Assembly (NCBI GenBank): GCA_963989385.1
Contig: OZ022498.1
Location: forward strand, 103,649,298 to 103,713,297
DNA length: 64,000 nucleotides
From: Ctena decussata
Lineage: Eukaryota; Mollusca; Bivalvia; Lucinida; Lucinidae
Direction of reading: 5' to 3'
In this document: piece after piece, positions 47,312-59,504 of the stretch
Layout of the letters: every line of letters starts with the position of its first letter
Position numbering within the stretch: position 1 is the stretch's first letter
Program-made: the position numbers and the translations under genes
Notes under the pieces: model-generated
The model's database searches: none
Told to the model about the DNA's origin: nothing
What the model saw: only the letters and a program-made list of their open reading frames with translations

Positions 47312-48321
47312 TCAGAACTGAAATTGCAAATTTGTATGAGCCTTGATCACATGATATTTGAGGCGATCACCCCGCTGAAACCCACGACCACAATAAGTAC
47401 ATTTAAAACGTTCCAAATTTTCTCCTGTGTGTAAAGTACGTCGATGAGATTTCATATTTGAAGGATGAGTAAAAGTCTTGTTGCATATATCACAGCGATA
47501 TCGTTTATCACCAAAATGAGATCGCCAGTGAAACACGGGACTACTTCGGCCTGTAAGTAGTTTTTCACAGATTAAACACTTATATGATTTCCCAACTTTT
47601 ATAAAACAACTTTTCATATCCATTCTTTTGAAAAACTGTGTCCTTTCATTTTGCAACATAGTCTTTAATGCATAGTCCTTGGAAACAAGAGATGGTTGAA
47701 TATGTTCTTTTTGCTCTGTCAAACAATCAGCTGGCTCAGCTGAACATTCAGCTGATTTAAAGGTGTTAGTAGTTTCTTGTGGTTCTTGTTTAATTCTCTT
47801 AGTTCGCAACACATCACCTACTTCAAAATATTCAGATGCATCTGAAAGACTAGAATTGCCATCATCATTTACAGTTTTCTTAGGTATCTTCTTTCCATTT
47901 TCTTCGTCTATGGTTCTATGTGTGAAAGGCACTTCTTTAAAAAGAGTATTTGAGCTGCTCACAAATTCAGCTAGATTACTTATTGGATCAATATTCCCAT
48001 TAGCTGTCTCACTGATGGTGTGAGGCTGTTCATGGGAATAGTCTTCAAATGGTTCTTTATTCTCCTCAAACTCCTCACAGAAATACTGCAATTGTGAATT
48101 CTTAGTAACATTTAATTCTTCTGTTTGAGGTTGTATAGGTAATTTCTCAGAATGCCACGATAATGGTGTTTTGTTTGGTATTTCATCAATTCCTGATTTA
48201 TCTCTCTTGGCAACTGCAGAGGTAGCATCAGATTCACTGCAACTTCTCAGCAAAACCCGACTGGTATCACAATATTCTGGTAGAGTCTTGTGGATTTGGT
48301 TAATATGGTCCTTTCTTCTCT
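47312..48321 (-). CDS. C2H2 zinc-finger protein, last exon
   Basis: A 1010-nt minus-strand exon encodes about 335 residues to a TGA/TAA-type stop. The first ~230 residues are acidic and serine-rich with no domain I recognise, and include IKQEP, a sumoylation-type motif. Three C2H2 fingers follow near the C-terminus: CLICEK...HWRSH, CDICNKTF...HRRTLH and CTYCGRGF...HVIKAH, with linkers related to TGE. The frame remains open upstream of the first Leu-coding TTG to a candidate acceptor ('tttaatccag|agagaag'). No ATG suits a start, so this is an internal-to-last exon. Nuclear DNA binding is inferred from the fingers. The target and orthologue are unknown. Confidence 0.85.
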
Positions 48322-48327
48322 CTGGAT

Positions 48328-48682
48328 TAAATAGAGGATCTTACATGAGTGCTCATGTATTATTGAATTTATTAAACGAGTTGGGGAAAAAGATAAGATG
48401 CGAGGCTATGCCGAGCATCTTATCGGTTTTCCCCAATGAGTTTAATAAATCAATAATACAGGAGCTCGAATGCAAGATTCTATTTATCATATGATACTAA
48501 AATTGCATTTAATGAGCAAATTTTGCACTATAACGTTAGGATTTCGCCATTAGAAAAGGTGACGTTTTATGCACGTCAACGCACAACATTACGACGTAAT
48601 TTGCATATTTAATCCACTAGTTGATTATCGAATTTAATGCATGGCTTTATTACACTCTCAGATGCAACGTCATATGATAAAA
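48328..48682 (-). mobile_element. ~355-bp MITE, family J, abutting the zinc-finger exon
   Basis: A reverse copy of 34630-34984: it runs from 'agaggatcttacatgagtgc' through the 'aagatgcgaggctatgccga' hairpin to 'gatgcaacgtcatatgataa'. On the minus strand its end '..gatcctctattta' lies six bases before the AG of the zinc-finger exon acceptor. Confidence 0.8.
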
Positions 48683-48994
48683 TAGAAGTATTTTGGTAAA
48701 TAAGTAACACAAAAGTTTTGGAATGATACATAGGTAGTTTCATAGATATATAAGGTACCATGGTTAAAAAGAAATCAAACCTTTTGGAATGATACTTTTG
48801 TAGCTTCATAAACATGAGGACTATAATTAGCTACTATTGCTGCCCTGATAGCCAAGTCCAAACACTATGTGCGCCAGTAAAGCAGTGAATGCTTCTTGAC
48901 ATATGACTGAGGTCAGAAACTGTGCACTAAATTTGAACATGGAAGGACAATTTTGACAAGAACTGACAGAGTCAGTAGAATGATATACCATATA

Positions 48995-50298
48995 CACTGG
49001 AGCGCCGTTATACCGCGGACCGATATATCACGGAAATAGGTATAACGCGGTTGTCCTGTGGCTCCCAAATTTTTTCTACAGATCACAGATTTTTCGGCGG
49101 TTTCCGTCGGTGTTCACGACATTGGAATAGAAAATAACCATTAAAAGTTAATTGGGTTGTTTACATACCGTAATCGACCTTATTAGCGCCCTGTGCGCTT
49201 AACTTTTTCAAAATGGCGGCAAATACTTGTAGTAAACTTTCTTTCATATAAGCGCACATTTTAATAGATTATACATATTGAAGGGAACGAATTTAAAGGT
49301 AAAGCATCACAGAAAAGCTGCTTATAAGCAGCTTTTCTCTGTTGCTTAACCGTTAAATTCGTATGGATATACATGTAGAAGGATAGAGAAGATTTAGAAG
49401 TAAAAAATTAAATATTCTATTGCATTTTCAGCTCTTGTAAACGAGAAAGCAAATGATATACCAAGTGAAAATATGTGCATTAATAGTCCCATGCCTCACA
49501 AATTGCCACGGCGTGCGCTTATAGAGGCATGTGCGCTAATTAGGTAGAATACGGTAATTTTAATCAACAGCGTGTCAAAAGTTATCACAGACAATCAAAG
49601 CGTCGGTTGTCTTGCCAAGGTGTGAAAGACTTCGATAATTAGCGCATATCACGTGTCACCAATTAGCGAAGGTCACCTCATATACATAATACACAAGCCG
49701 ACGCTCAGGCAAAAGGCTGTGCGTAGCAGTCACTGATTACTTCCAAAGAAAACATTATAAAAGAATTTTATAAATGGAAAAAAAAAACAAGGCTTAAACC
49801 CGATTTGGTTATCTGTAGGCTGCTTAGAGGTTTTTTTAGGCGACCTCAGTACTCGCGCAAATAAGTATATTTTATTCGTCAGAAGGTACCTTTTTGCAAG
49901 TGTATATACAAGGGAATTAACTCGAACAAGTCTACTTTCGCTCAATCGGACATCCTCATCGATATAGGTTTAATTCAGGATACGGAATTGGCCGATGTGT
50001 TCCGATTGTACTTTCGCTAAATGTAAATGGTTTTCAACCGTTTTGCAGCGCATTTTTCACAATAAGTAAGAACATAGGGACTGAAAGTTTACTTCAGGGT
50101 TGACTTTCGTTGTGTCAGGTAAGCAGTAAACATGTCTATCTACCTCGTAAGGGCTAAATAAGCGCTACCAACATGTAAACATGGGGTTTTTCATTAGTGG
50201 GTTGGGTATTTCTGTGAAGATCGTTATTACGCATGATCACTTATAACGCGGTTCGATTTTATGTCCCCCGACACCTGCGTTATAACGGTGCTCTAGTG
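48995..50298. mobile_element. 1.3-kb TA-flanked DNA element (Tigger/pogo-like)
   Basis: The ends 'cactggagcgccgttatacc' and '..ttataacggtgctctagtg' are inverted. TA flanks both (48993-48994, 50299-50300). Subterminal 'ataacgcggtt' recurs at both ends. There is no intact transposase; the 71-residue frame at 49730-49945 has no transposase motif. Superfamily assignment is inference. Confidence 0.75.
49166..49556. mobile_element. 391-bp element nested inside the TA-flanked element
   Basis: Inverted ends 'taccgtaatcgaccttatta' and '..taattaggtagaatacggta' enclose inner 'gcgcttat' blocks. A central palindrome ('cagaaaagctgcttataagc' with complement) is present. A partial relative is at 5709-5913. 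Confidence 0.75.
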
Positions 50299-50301
50299 TA
50301 T

Positions 50302-50790
50302 GCGGGTTCAAATTTTCGCGATTAAGGGTCAAAAACATATTAAATTTCGCAATTTTTAATTTTTGCTGTAAGCAACATGCTCGAAAAGCAAAACTATTTC
50401 TTTTTCACTTGAGTCAGTTCTTTCATTAACCTGCGGCAGGGCCGCCGCAGGTCAATGAAGGAAATGGCTCAAGTGAAAAGTACCAGCAACTACCAAAGCA
50501 AACACAAAAAATGTTTAGAACGTATAGGGAAATCCAAAATTAAAGTCCAGAAAATGTCACAAAACTTCTTCTTGACTGAGAGCTCTAGGCTGACCCCTGC
50601 ATGTATTAATGAATAGGGGTTTGACAGGGGAGCCAAATGTGTGAACAGGGAAGACTGATAATGATACTATATACATGGTAATTTTTGCGGCGTTCCATTT
50701 TTCACGGTAAATCACGGTTGCTTAGAAACCTAGAAAATTAAAATCGCGAATAATTTCCTGTTTCTTACAAAGTGCCTTCTGTAGATACAG
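50302..50790 (-). repeat. Left arm of an inverted repeat pair around the 5.3-kb tandem-core element
   Basis: The reverse complement of about 50522-50780 is nearly identical to about 56183-56460 (shared 'agaaggcactttgtaagaaa', 'ccgcgatttaccgcg'-like and 'tcagtcttccctgttcacac' blocks). A palindromic 'ctgcggcagggccgccgcag' occurs near 50431-50450. Confidence 0.75.
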
Positions 50791-50805
50791 TGCACATATA
50801 TATTT

Positions 50806-53800
50806 TATGTTCACCTGAGAGGCTCTGGGGGAGCTTATAGGATGGTAAGGCTCCGGCCTCCGTCGTACGTTGTCCGTCGTCCGTCCACAATTTCAAACAA
50901 CTTCTCCTCTGAAACCAGTGGGCTGATTGCAACCAAATTTCATATGTAGCCTTCTGGGACCTTAGTAACGAAAAGTTGTTCAAACGATCCTGGTCACATG
51001 ACCAACATGGCCGCCACGCCCATATATGGTAAAAAGCTTTAAAAATCTTCTTTTCCAGAACCAATAGGCCAATGGCCTTGAAACTTAGTATGTAGCAACT
51101 GGTGCACGAGTACTACCAAGATTGTTCAAATTATGACCTTGGGTTGACCTTGACCTTTTTTACGGCAAGGTCAAATTTGCTTTCAGGTGCTTTTATGGTT
51201 GGTTGGTTGGTTGATTTAATGCTTAACGTCCACGGTAAACAACTAAGGTCATGTCGGGACGGTCAGTTAACCTAACCACACTATTCCTGGGCAGGCTTAG
51301 ACCTCCTAAGCGGTTAACCAGTACTAAGTGCACATACTTTCGCCAGTAACTGACAACTGCCCTTCTTGAATCAGCGGAAGGAGAAATGAAAGTATGTGGC
51401 CAGACCGGGATTCGAACCCAGGACCTGATGCTGTACGAGTCAGGTGCCCTACCGATTGCGCTACCCGGCCTGGCTGCTTTTATATGGGAAAATGCTAGTA
51501 CATAAGATATCTTGGAAACTGTCGAAGATTTTGGGCTAAAATTTGGTATCTACATTCATCTTAATGAGTACATGAAGATTTATGAGTACATGAGGTCAAG
51601 GTCATTCTTTGACCTTTGACCCAGAGCTCTCATATTTTGACAATTTCAAACAATCTTCTCAAAAGCCACTTGGCCAATTAAAACCAAATTTCAGACAGAG
51701 CCTCCAGGGGTTGAGGGAACAAAAATTTATCCATACGGTCCAGGTCACATGACCAACATGGCCGCCACGCCCATATATGGTAAAGACCTAAAAAAAATCT
51801 TCTTCTCCAGAACCAATATGCAGATGGCCTTGAAACTTAGTATGTAGCATTGGGTTCACAAGTACTACCAAGAGTGTTCAAATTATGACCTTGGGTTGAC
51901 CCTGACCTTTTCTATGGTAAGGTCAAGTTTTCTTCCTTGTGCTTTTATATGCTAGAACATAAGATACCTTGGAAACTGTTGAAGATTTTGGGCTAAAAAT
52001 TGGTATCTACAGTCGTCTTAATCAGTACATGAAGCTTTATGAGTACAAAAGGTCAAGGTCATTCTTTGACCCAGAATTCTCATATTTTGACAATTTCAAA
52101 CAATCTCCTCAAAAGCCACCGGGCCAATTGTCCTTAAATTTCATGTAGCGCCCCCAGGGGTTGAGGGAACAAAATTTATTCATATGGTCCAGGTCACATG
52201 ACCAACATGGCCACCATGCCCATATATGGTAAAAACCTTCAAAAATCATCTGCTCCAGAACCGATTGACCGATGGCCTTGAAACTTTGGTATGTAGCATC
52301 GGGTACTCAAGTTCTATCAAGATTGTTGGAATTATGACCTTGGGTGACCTTGACCTTTTTTACGGCAAGGTCAAATATGGAAAAATGCTAGGACATAAGA
52401 TTTCATGGGAAGTTTTGAAGATTAAGGCCCAAAAATTGGTATATACAGTCATCTTAAAGAGAACATGAAGATTGTGAGTAGAAGAGGTGAAGGTCATTCT
52501 TTGACCTTTGACCCAGAACTCTCATGTTTTGACAATTTCAAACAATCTCCTCAATAACCACTGGGCCAATTATAACTTAATTTCATATAGAGCCTCCAGG
52601 GGCTGAGGGAATACAGTCCAGGTCACATGACCAACATGGCCGCAACGCCCATATATGGTAAAAAGCTTTAAAAATCTTCTTCTCCAGAACCAATAGGCCA
52701 ATGGCCTTGAAACTTAGGATGTAGCAACTGGTGCACGAGTACTACCAAGATTGTTCAAATTATGACCTTGGGTTGACCTTGACCTTTTTTACGGCAAGGT
52801 CAAATTTGCTTTCTGGTGCTTTTATATGGGAAAATGCTAGTACATAAGATATCTTGGAAACTGTTGAAGATTTTGGGCTAAAATTTGGTATCTACATTCA
52901 TCTTAATGAGTACATGAAGATTTATGAGTACATGAGGTCAAGGTCATTCTTTGACCTTTGACCCAGAGCTCTCATATTTTGACAATTTCAAACAATCTTC
53001 TCAAAAGTCACTTGGCCAATTGAAACCAAATTTCAGACAGAGCCTCCAGGGGTTGAGGGAACAAAAATTTACCCATACGGTCCAGGTCACACGACCAACA
53101 TGGCCGCCACGCCCATATATGGTAAAAACCTAAAAAAATCTTCTTCTCCAGAACCAATATGCAGATGGCCTTGAAACTTAGTACGTAGCATTGGGTTCAC
53201 AAGTACTACCAAGAGTGTTCAAATTATGACCTTGGGTTGACCCTGACCTTTTCTATGGTAAGGTCAAGTTTGCTTCCTTGTGCTTTTATATGCTAGAACA
53301 TAAGATACCTTGGAAACTGTTGAAGATTTTGGGCTAAAAATTGGTATCTACAGTCATCTTAATCAGTACATGAAGCTTTATGAGTACAAAAGGTCAAGGT
53401 CATTCTTTGACCCAGAATTCTCATATTTTGACAATTTCAAACAATCTCCTCAAAAGCCACCGGGCCAATTGTCCTTAAATTTCATGTAGCGCCCCCAGGG
53501 GTTGAGGGAACAAAATTTATTCATATGGTCCAGGTCACATGACCAACATGGCCACCATGCCCATATATGGTAAAAACCTTCAAAAATCATCTGCTCCAGA
53601 ACCGATTGACCGATGGCCTTGAAACTTTGGTATGTAGCATCGGGTACTCAAGTTCTATCAAGATTGTTGGAATTATGACCTTGGGTGACCTTGACCTTTT
53701 TTACGGCAAGGTCAAATATGGAAAAATGCTAGGACATAAGATTTCATGGGAAGTTTTGAAGATTAAGGCCCAAAAATTGGTATATACAGTCATCTTAAAG

Positions 53801-56158
53801 AGAACATGAAGATTGTGAGTAGAAGAGGTGAAGGTCATTCTTTGACCTTTGACCCAGAACTCTCATGTTTTGACAATTTCAAACAATCTCCTCAATAACC
53901 ACTGGGCCAATTATAACTTAATTTCATATAGAGCCTCCAGGGGCTGAGGGAATACAGTCCAGGTCACATGACCAACATGGCCGCAACGCCCATATATGGT
54001 AAAAAGCTTTAAAAATCTTCTTCTCCAGAACCAATAGGCCAATGGCCTTGAAACTTAGGATGTAGCAACTGGTGCACGAGTACTACCAAGATTGTTCAAA
54101 TTATGACCTTGGGTTGACCTTGACCTTTTTTACGGCAAGGTCAAATTTGCTTTCTGGTGCTTTTATATGGGAAAATGCTAGTACATAAGATATCTTGGAA
54201 ACTGTTGAAGATTTTGGGCTAAAATTTGGTATCTACATTCATCTTAATGAGTACATGAAGATTTATGAGTACATGAGGTCAAGGTCATTCTTTGACCTTT
54301 GACCCAGAGCTCTCATATTTTGACAATTTCAAACAATCTTCTCAAAAGCCACTTGGCCAATTGAAACCAAATTTCAGACAGAGCCTCCAGGGGTTGAGGG
54401 AACAAAAATTTACCCATACGGTCCAGGTCACACGACCAACATGGCCGCCACGCCCATATATGGTAAAAACCTAAAAAAATCTTCTTCTCCAGAACCAATA
54501 TGCAGATGGCCTTGAAACTTAGTATGTAGCATTGGGTTCACAAGTACTACCAAGAGTGTTCAAATTATGACCTTGGGTTGACCCTGACCTTTTCTACGGT
54601 AAGGTCAAGTTTGCTTCCTTGTGCTTTTATATGCTAGAACATAAGATACCTTGGAAACTGTTGAAGATTTTGGGCTAAAAATTGGTATCTACAGTCATCT
54701 TAATCAGTACATGAAGCTTTATGAGTACAAAAGGTCAAGGTCATTCTTTGACCCAGAATTCTCATATTTTGACAATTTCAAACAATCTCCTCAAAAGCCA
54801 CCGGGCCAATTGTCCTTAAATTTCATGTAGCGCCCCCAGGGGTTGAGGGAACAAAATTTATTCATATGGTCCAGGTCACATGACCAACATGGCCACCATG
54901 CCCATATATGGTAAAAACCTTCAAAAATCATCTGCTTCAGAACCGATTGACCGATGGCCTTGAAACTTTGGTATGTAGCATCGGGTACTCAAGTTCTATC
55001 AAGATTGTTGAAATTATGACCTTGGGTGACCTTGACCTTTTTTACGGCAAGGTCAAATATGGAAAAATGCTAAGACATAAGATTTCATGGGAAGTTTTGA
55101 AGATTAAGGCCCAAAAATTGGTATATACAGTCATCTTAAAGAGAACATGAAGACTGTGAGTAGAAGAGGTGAAGGTCATTCTTTGACCTTTGACCCAGAA
55201 CTCTCATGTTTTGACAATTTCAAACAATCTCCTCAATAACCACTGGGCCAATTATAACTTAATTTCATATAGAGCCTCCAGGGCCTGAGGGAATGAAAGT
55301 TTGTTCAAACAGTCCAGGTCACATGACCAACATGGCCGCCATGCCCATATATGGAAAAAACCTATAAAAATCTTCTTCTCCAGAACCAATCAACCGATGG
55401 CCTTGAAACTTTGTATGTAGCATTGGGTACACCAGTACTACCAAGATTTTTCAGAATGATATCCTTGTGTTGACCATGACCATTTTACGGCAAGGTCAAA
55501 TATGGGAAAATGCTACAAAATAAGATTTCATTGGAAGTTTTTGAAGACTTTGGCCAAAAAATTGGTATATACCATAGTCTTAATGAGTTCATGAAGAATT
55601 AGGAGTACAAGACGTCAAGATCATTCTTTGACCTTTGATCAAGATCTCTCATATTTTGACATTTTCAGACATTTCTTCTAAAGCCAAAGGGCCAATCGTA
55701 AACACATTTCATATAGAGCCTCCAGGTGTTGATTGAACAAAAATTTGTTCAAACGGTCCAGGTCACATGACCAACATGGCCGCCATACCCATTTATGGTA
55801 TAAACCTTTAATATTTTTCTTCTCCAGAACCAGTAGACTTACGGCCTTGAAACTTTGTAAGTAGCATAGAATACTAGAGTACTACCAAGACTGTTCAAAT
55901 GATGACCTTGGGTTTACCTTGACTTTTTTATGGGAAAATGCCAGAACATAAGATATCATGGAAAGTTTGGAAGATTTTGGCCTGAAAATGGTATATATAG
56001 TTGTCTTAATGAGCACATGAAGATTTATGAGTACAAGAGGTCATGGTCATTCTTTGACTTTTGACCCAAGACTCATATTTTGACAATTTCAGACATAGGA
56101 AAAACCCACTTTGCCAATTGTTCAGGTGAGCGATTCAGGGCCTCATGGCCCTCTTGTT
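50806..56158 (+). mobile_element. 5.35-kb tandem-core element with 1341-bp higher-order repeats
   Basis: The left end 'ttcacctgagaggctctggg' is followed by 'tccgtcgtccgtcc'. Eleven ~430-463-bp monomers follow; the shared 'accaacatggccgcca' block lies near 51002, 51752, 52202, 52631, 53094, 53543, 53972, 54435, 54884, 55327 and 55771. Spacings 463, 450 and 429 repeat, giving a 1341-bp trio present three times with near identity. The right end is 'cagggcctcatggccctctt' followed by 'gtt', the same hairpin end as at 34.1 kb. Open frames inside repeat with the array and are not genes. Confidence 0.8.
51197..51474 (-). mobile_element. tRNA-derived SINE, family F, with 9-bp target duplication
   Basis: A minus-oriented SINE with head 'gggtagcgcaatcggtaggg' and B box 'gggttcgaatcccgg' on the right. 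The '(ggtt)n' tail is on the left. 'tgcttttat' flanks it at 51188-51196 and 51475-51483. The uninterrupted site is visible in the sister monomers near 52813 and 54155. Confidence 0.92.
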
Positions 56159-56560
56159 TGTGTTTGCTTTGGTAGTTGCTGCAGAAGGCACTTTGTAAGA
56201 AACAGGAAATTATTCACGATTTTAATTTTCGCGGTTTCTAAGCAACCGCGATTTACCGCGAAAAATGGAACGCCGCGAAAATTACCATGTATACAGTACC
56301 ATTATCAGTCTTCCCTGTTCACACATTTGGCTCCCCTGTCAAACCCCTATTCATTAATACATGCAGGGGTCAGCCTAGAGCTCCCAGTCAAGGAGAAGTT
56401 TTGTGACATTTTCTGGACTTTAATTTTGGATTTCCCTATACGTTCTAAACATTTTCACTTCTCCCTAAGCTCAAAATAGGGAGATGTCAGCCAGCTTAGG
56501 GAGACTATGTCTCCTAAATCGCCCTCTAGGCTGAGCCTTGTACATGTATATAAACTTCTT
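56159..56560 (+). repeat. Right arm of the inverted repeat pair, ending in a family P repeat
   Basis: 56183-56460 is the near-identical inverse of 50522-50780. From 56366 the sequence is a family P copy ('aggggtcagcctagagctcc' to 'ctctaggctgagccttgtac'). Confidence 0.7.
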
Positions 56561-56629
56561 TGGAAACTAGAAAATGTGTTTGTAAAACACTATGCCCCCA
56601 ACTATATGCCTGACCCTAACAAGGTAAGT

Positions 56630-57081
56630 TAAAAATATATAGGTCTGCTAATTTTTTATAGTTTATTCATCTATGAATTATCAAGGCTCCAGCGGGTATG
56701 GTTCTTGAGAAATAGAAAATCCCTACAATGTTTTACACAAATAAGTAATGGGGCAAATCTGTCAATAATGAATACAATGTAATGTAATCCTCATCAAAAT
56801 GATTGACACATCAAATACTATCTGTATACCAAAAATCAGGTCTCTATGTCAAACGGTTCAAAAGTTGGAAAAATGCCAATGTTAACAAAGAGGCATAATT
56901 CAGTCAAATATTTACGAAATCAGCCAAAAAGTTAATCACGTGATCTACACCTTAGCTCCTTGCTGTATGCCAAGTATGAGCATTCTAACTCCAATGGTTC
57001 TCCCAGGATTTTGGGAACAAACTTTCATTCAATTTTTCGAAAAGGGGCATAACTCTGTAAGTACAAGGCCAAAAGAACAGA
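56630..57081 (+). repeat. ~440-bp repeat unit, first copy (flanks the inserted element)
   Basis: Runs from 'taggtctgctaattttttat' to 'aactctgtaagtacaaggcc'. Further units are at 59505-59940 and 59945-60230, sharing 'ggttcaaaagttggaaaaat' and 'aaaggggcataattc'. The element at 57082-59496 separates unit 1 from unit 2. Confidence 0.75.
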
Positions 57082-59496
57082 AAACAAGAGGGCCATGAGG
57101 CCCTGAATCGCTCACCTGAACAATTGGCAAAGTGGGTTTTTCTTATGTCTGAAATTGTCAAAACATGAGTCTTGGGTCAAAAGTCAAAGAATGACCATGA
57201 CCTCTTGTACTCATAAATCTTCATGTACTCATTTAAGACAACCATATATACCATTTTTAGGCCAAAATCTTCTAAACTTTCCATGAAATCTTCTGTTCTG
57301 GCATTTTCCCATAAAAAGGTCAAGGTAAACCCAAGGTCATCGTTTGAACATTCTTGGTAGTACTCTAGTATTCTATGCCACTTACCAAGTTTCAAGGCCA
57401 TAAGTAAATTGGTTCTGGAGAAGAAAAATATTAAAGGTTTATACCATAAATGGGTATGGCGGCCATGTTGGTCATGTGACCTGGACCGTTTGAATTTTTT
57501 TTGTTCAATCAACCCCTGGAGGCTCTATATGAAATGTGGTTACAATCGGCCCTTTGGCTTTTCAGGAAATGTCTGAAAATGACAAAATATGAGAGATCTT
57601 GATCAAAGGTCAAAGAATGACCTTGACCTCTTGTACTCCTAATTCTTCATGACCTCATTAAGACGATGGTATATACAAATTTTTAGGCAAACATCTTCAA
57701 AACTTCCAATGAAATCTTGTGTTCTAAAATTTTCCCATATTTGACCTTGCCGTAAAATGGTCAAGGTCAACACAAGGACATCATTCTGAAAAATCTTGAT
57801 AGTACTAGAGTACCCAATGCTACATACCAAGTTTCAAAGGCCATAAGTGTATTGGTTCTGGAGAAGAAGATTTTTATAGGTTTTTACCATATATGGACAT
57901 GGCCGCCATAATGGTCATGAGACCTGAACCGTTTGAACAAATTTTCATTCCCTCAACCCCTGGAGGCTCTATATGAAATTAAGTTACAATTAGCCCAGTG
58001 GTTTTTGAGGAGATTGTTTGAAATTGTCAAAATATGAGAGTTCTGGGTCAAGGGTCAAAGAAAGACCTTGACCTCTTGTACTCATAAATCTTCATGTTCT
58101 CTTTAAAATGACTACATATACCAATTTTGGGGCATTACTCTTCAAAACGTCCCATGAAATCTTATATTCTAGCATTTTCCCATATTTGACCTTGCCGTAA
58201 AAAAGGTCAAGGTTACCTAAAGTCATAATTTGAATAATCTTGATAGTACTTGAGTACCCAATGCTACATACCAAGTTTCAAGGCCATTGGTCAATTGGTT
58301 CTGGAGAAGAAGATTTTTGAAGGTTTTTACCATATATGGGCGTGGCGGCCATGTTGGTCATGTGACCTGGACCGTATGAATAATTTTTTGTCCCCTCAAC
58401 CCCTGGAGGCTCTACATGAAATTTAAGGACAATTGGCCTGATGGCTTTTGAGAAGATTGTTTTAAATTGTCAAAATATGAGAGTTCTGTGTCAAAGGTCA
58501 AAGAATGACCTTGACCTCTTGTACTCATAAAACTTCATGTACTCATTAAGATGACTGTAAATACCAATTTTTAGCCCAAAATCTTAACAGTTTCCAAGAT
58601 ATCTTATGTTCTAGCATTTTGTCATATAAAAGCACAAGGAAGCAAACTTGACCTTACCGTAGAAAAGGTCAAGGTCAACCCAAGGTCATAATTTGAACAA
58701 TCTTGGTAGTACTTGTGCACCCAATGCTACATACAAAGTTTCAAGGCCATCGGCCTATTGGTTCTGGAGAAGAAGATTTTTTTAGGTTTTTACCATATAT
58801 GGGTGTGGCGGCCATGTTGGTCATGTGACCTAGACCTTATGAATAAATGTTTGTTCCCTGAACCCCTGGAGGCTCTATATGAAATTTGGTTTCTATTGGC
58901 CCAAGGGCTTTTGAAGAGATTGTTTTAAATTGTCAAAATATGAGAGTTCTGGGTCAAAGGTCAAAGAATGACCTTGACCTCTTGTACTCATAAATCTTCA
59001 TGTACTCATTAAGATGAATGCAGATACCAATTTTTAGCCCAAAATCTTCAACAGTTTCCAAGGTATCTTATGTTCTAGCATTTTCCCATATAAAAGCACC
59101 AGAAAGCAAATTTGACCTTGCCGTAAAAAAGGTCAAGGTCAACCCAAGGTCATAATTTGAACAATCTTGGTAGTACTCGCGTACCAGAGGCTACATACTA
59201 AGTTTCAAGGCCATTGGCCTATTGGTTCTGGAGAAGAAGATTTTTAAAGCTTTTTACCATATATGGGCGTGGCGGCCATGTTGGTCATGTGACCAGGACC
59301 GTTTGAACACCTTTTTGTTCCTAAGGTCCCAGGAGGCTACATATGAAATTTGGTTGCAATCGGCCCACTGGTTTCAGAGGAGAAGTTGTTTGAAATTGTG
59401 GACGGACGACGGACGGACGACGGACGGACGACGGACGCCGGAGCCTTACCATCCTATAAGCTCCCCCGGAGCCGCTGGCTCAGGTGAGCTAAAAAT
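57082..59496 (-). mobile_element. 2.4-kb tandem-core element, inverse relative of 50.8-56.2 kb
   Basis: Read on the minus strand it starts 'tagctcacctgagccagcgg' (59496 side), then has a 'ccgtccgtcgtccgtc' tract and five ~445-bp monomers ('accaacatggccgcca' blocks, complement near 59272, 58808, 58343, 57901, 57458). It ends 'cagggcctcatggccctctt' followed by 'gtt'. It is the single-trio version of the larger element in the opposite orientation, 0.9 kb away. Confidence 0.8.
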
Positions 59497-59504
59497 ACAG
59501 GTCT

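Noticed and set aside
48171..48494. 107-codon plus-strand frame over the zinc-finger exon
   Set aside because: It is antisense to the zinc-finger coding region and runs into the family J MITE.
49730..49945. Transposase remnant in the 1.3-kb TA-flanked element
   Set aside because: The 71-residue frame shows no DDE or DNA-binding motif.
52226..55150. Three identical-looking 80-codon frames (MVKTFKNH...)
   Set aside because: They recur at exactly 1341-bp spacing inside the higher-order repeat and have no protein features; not a gene family.
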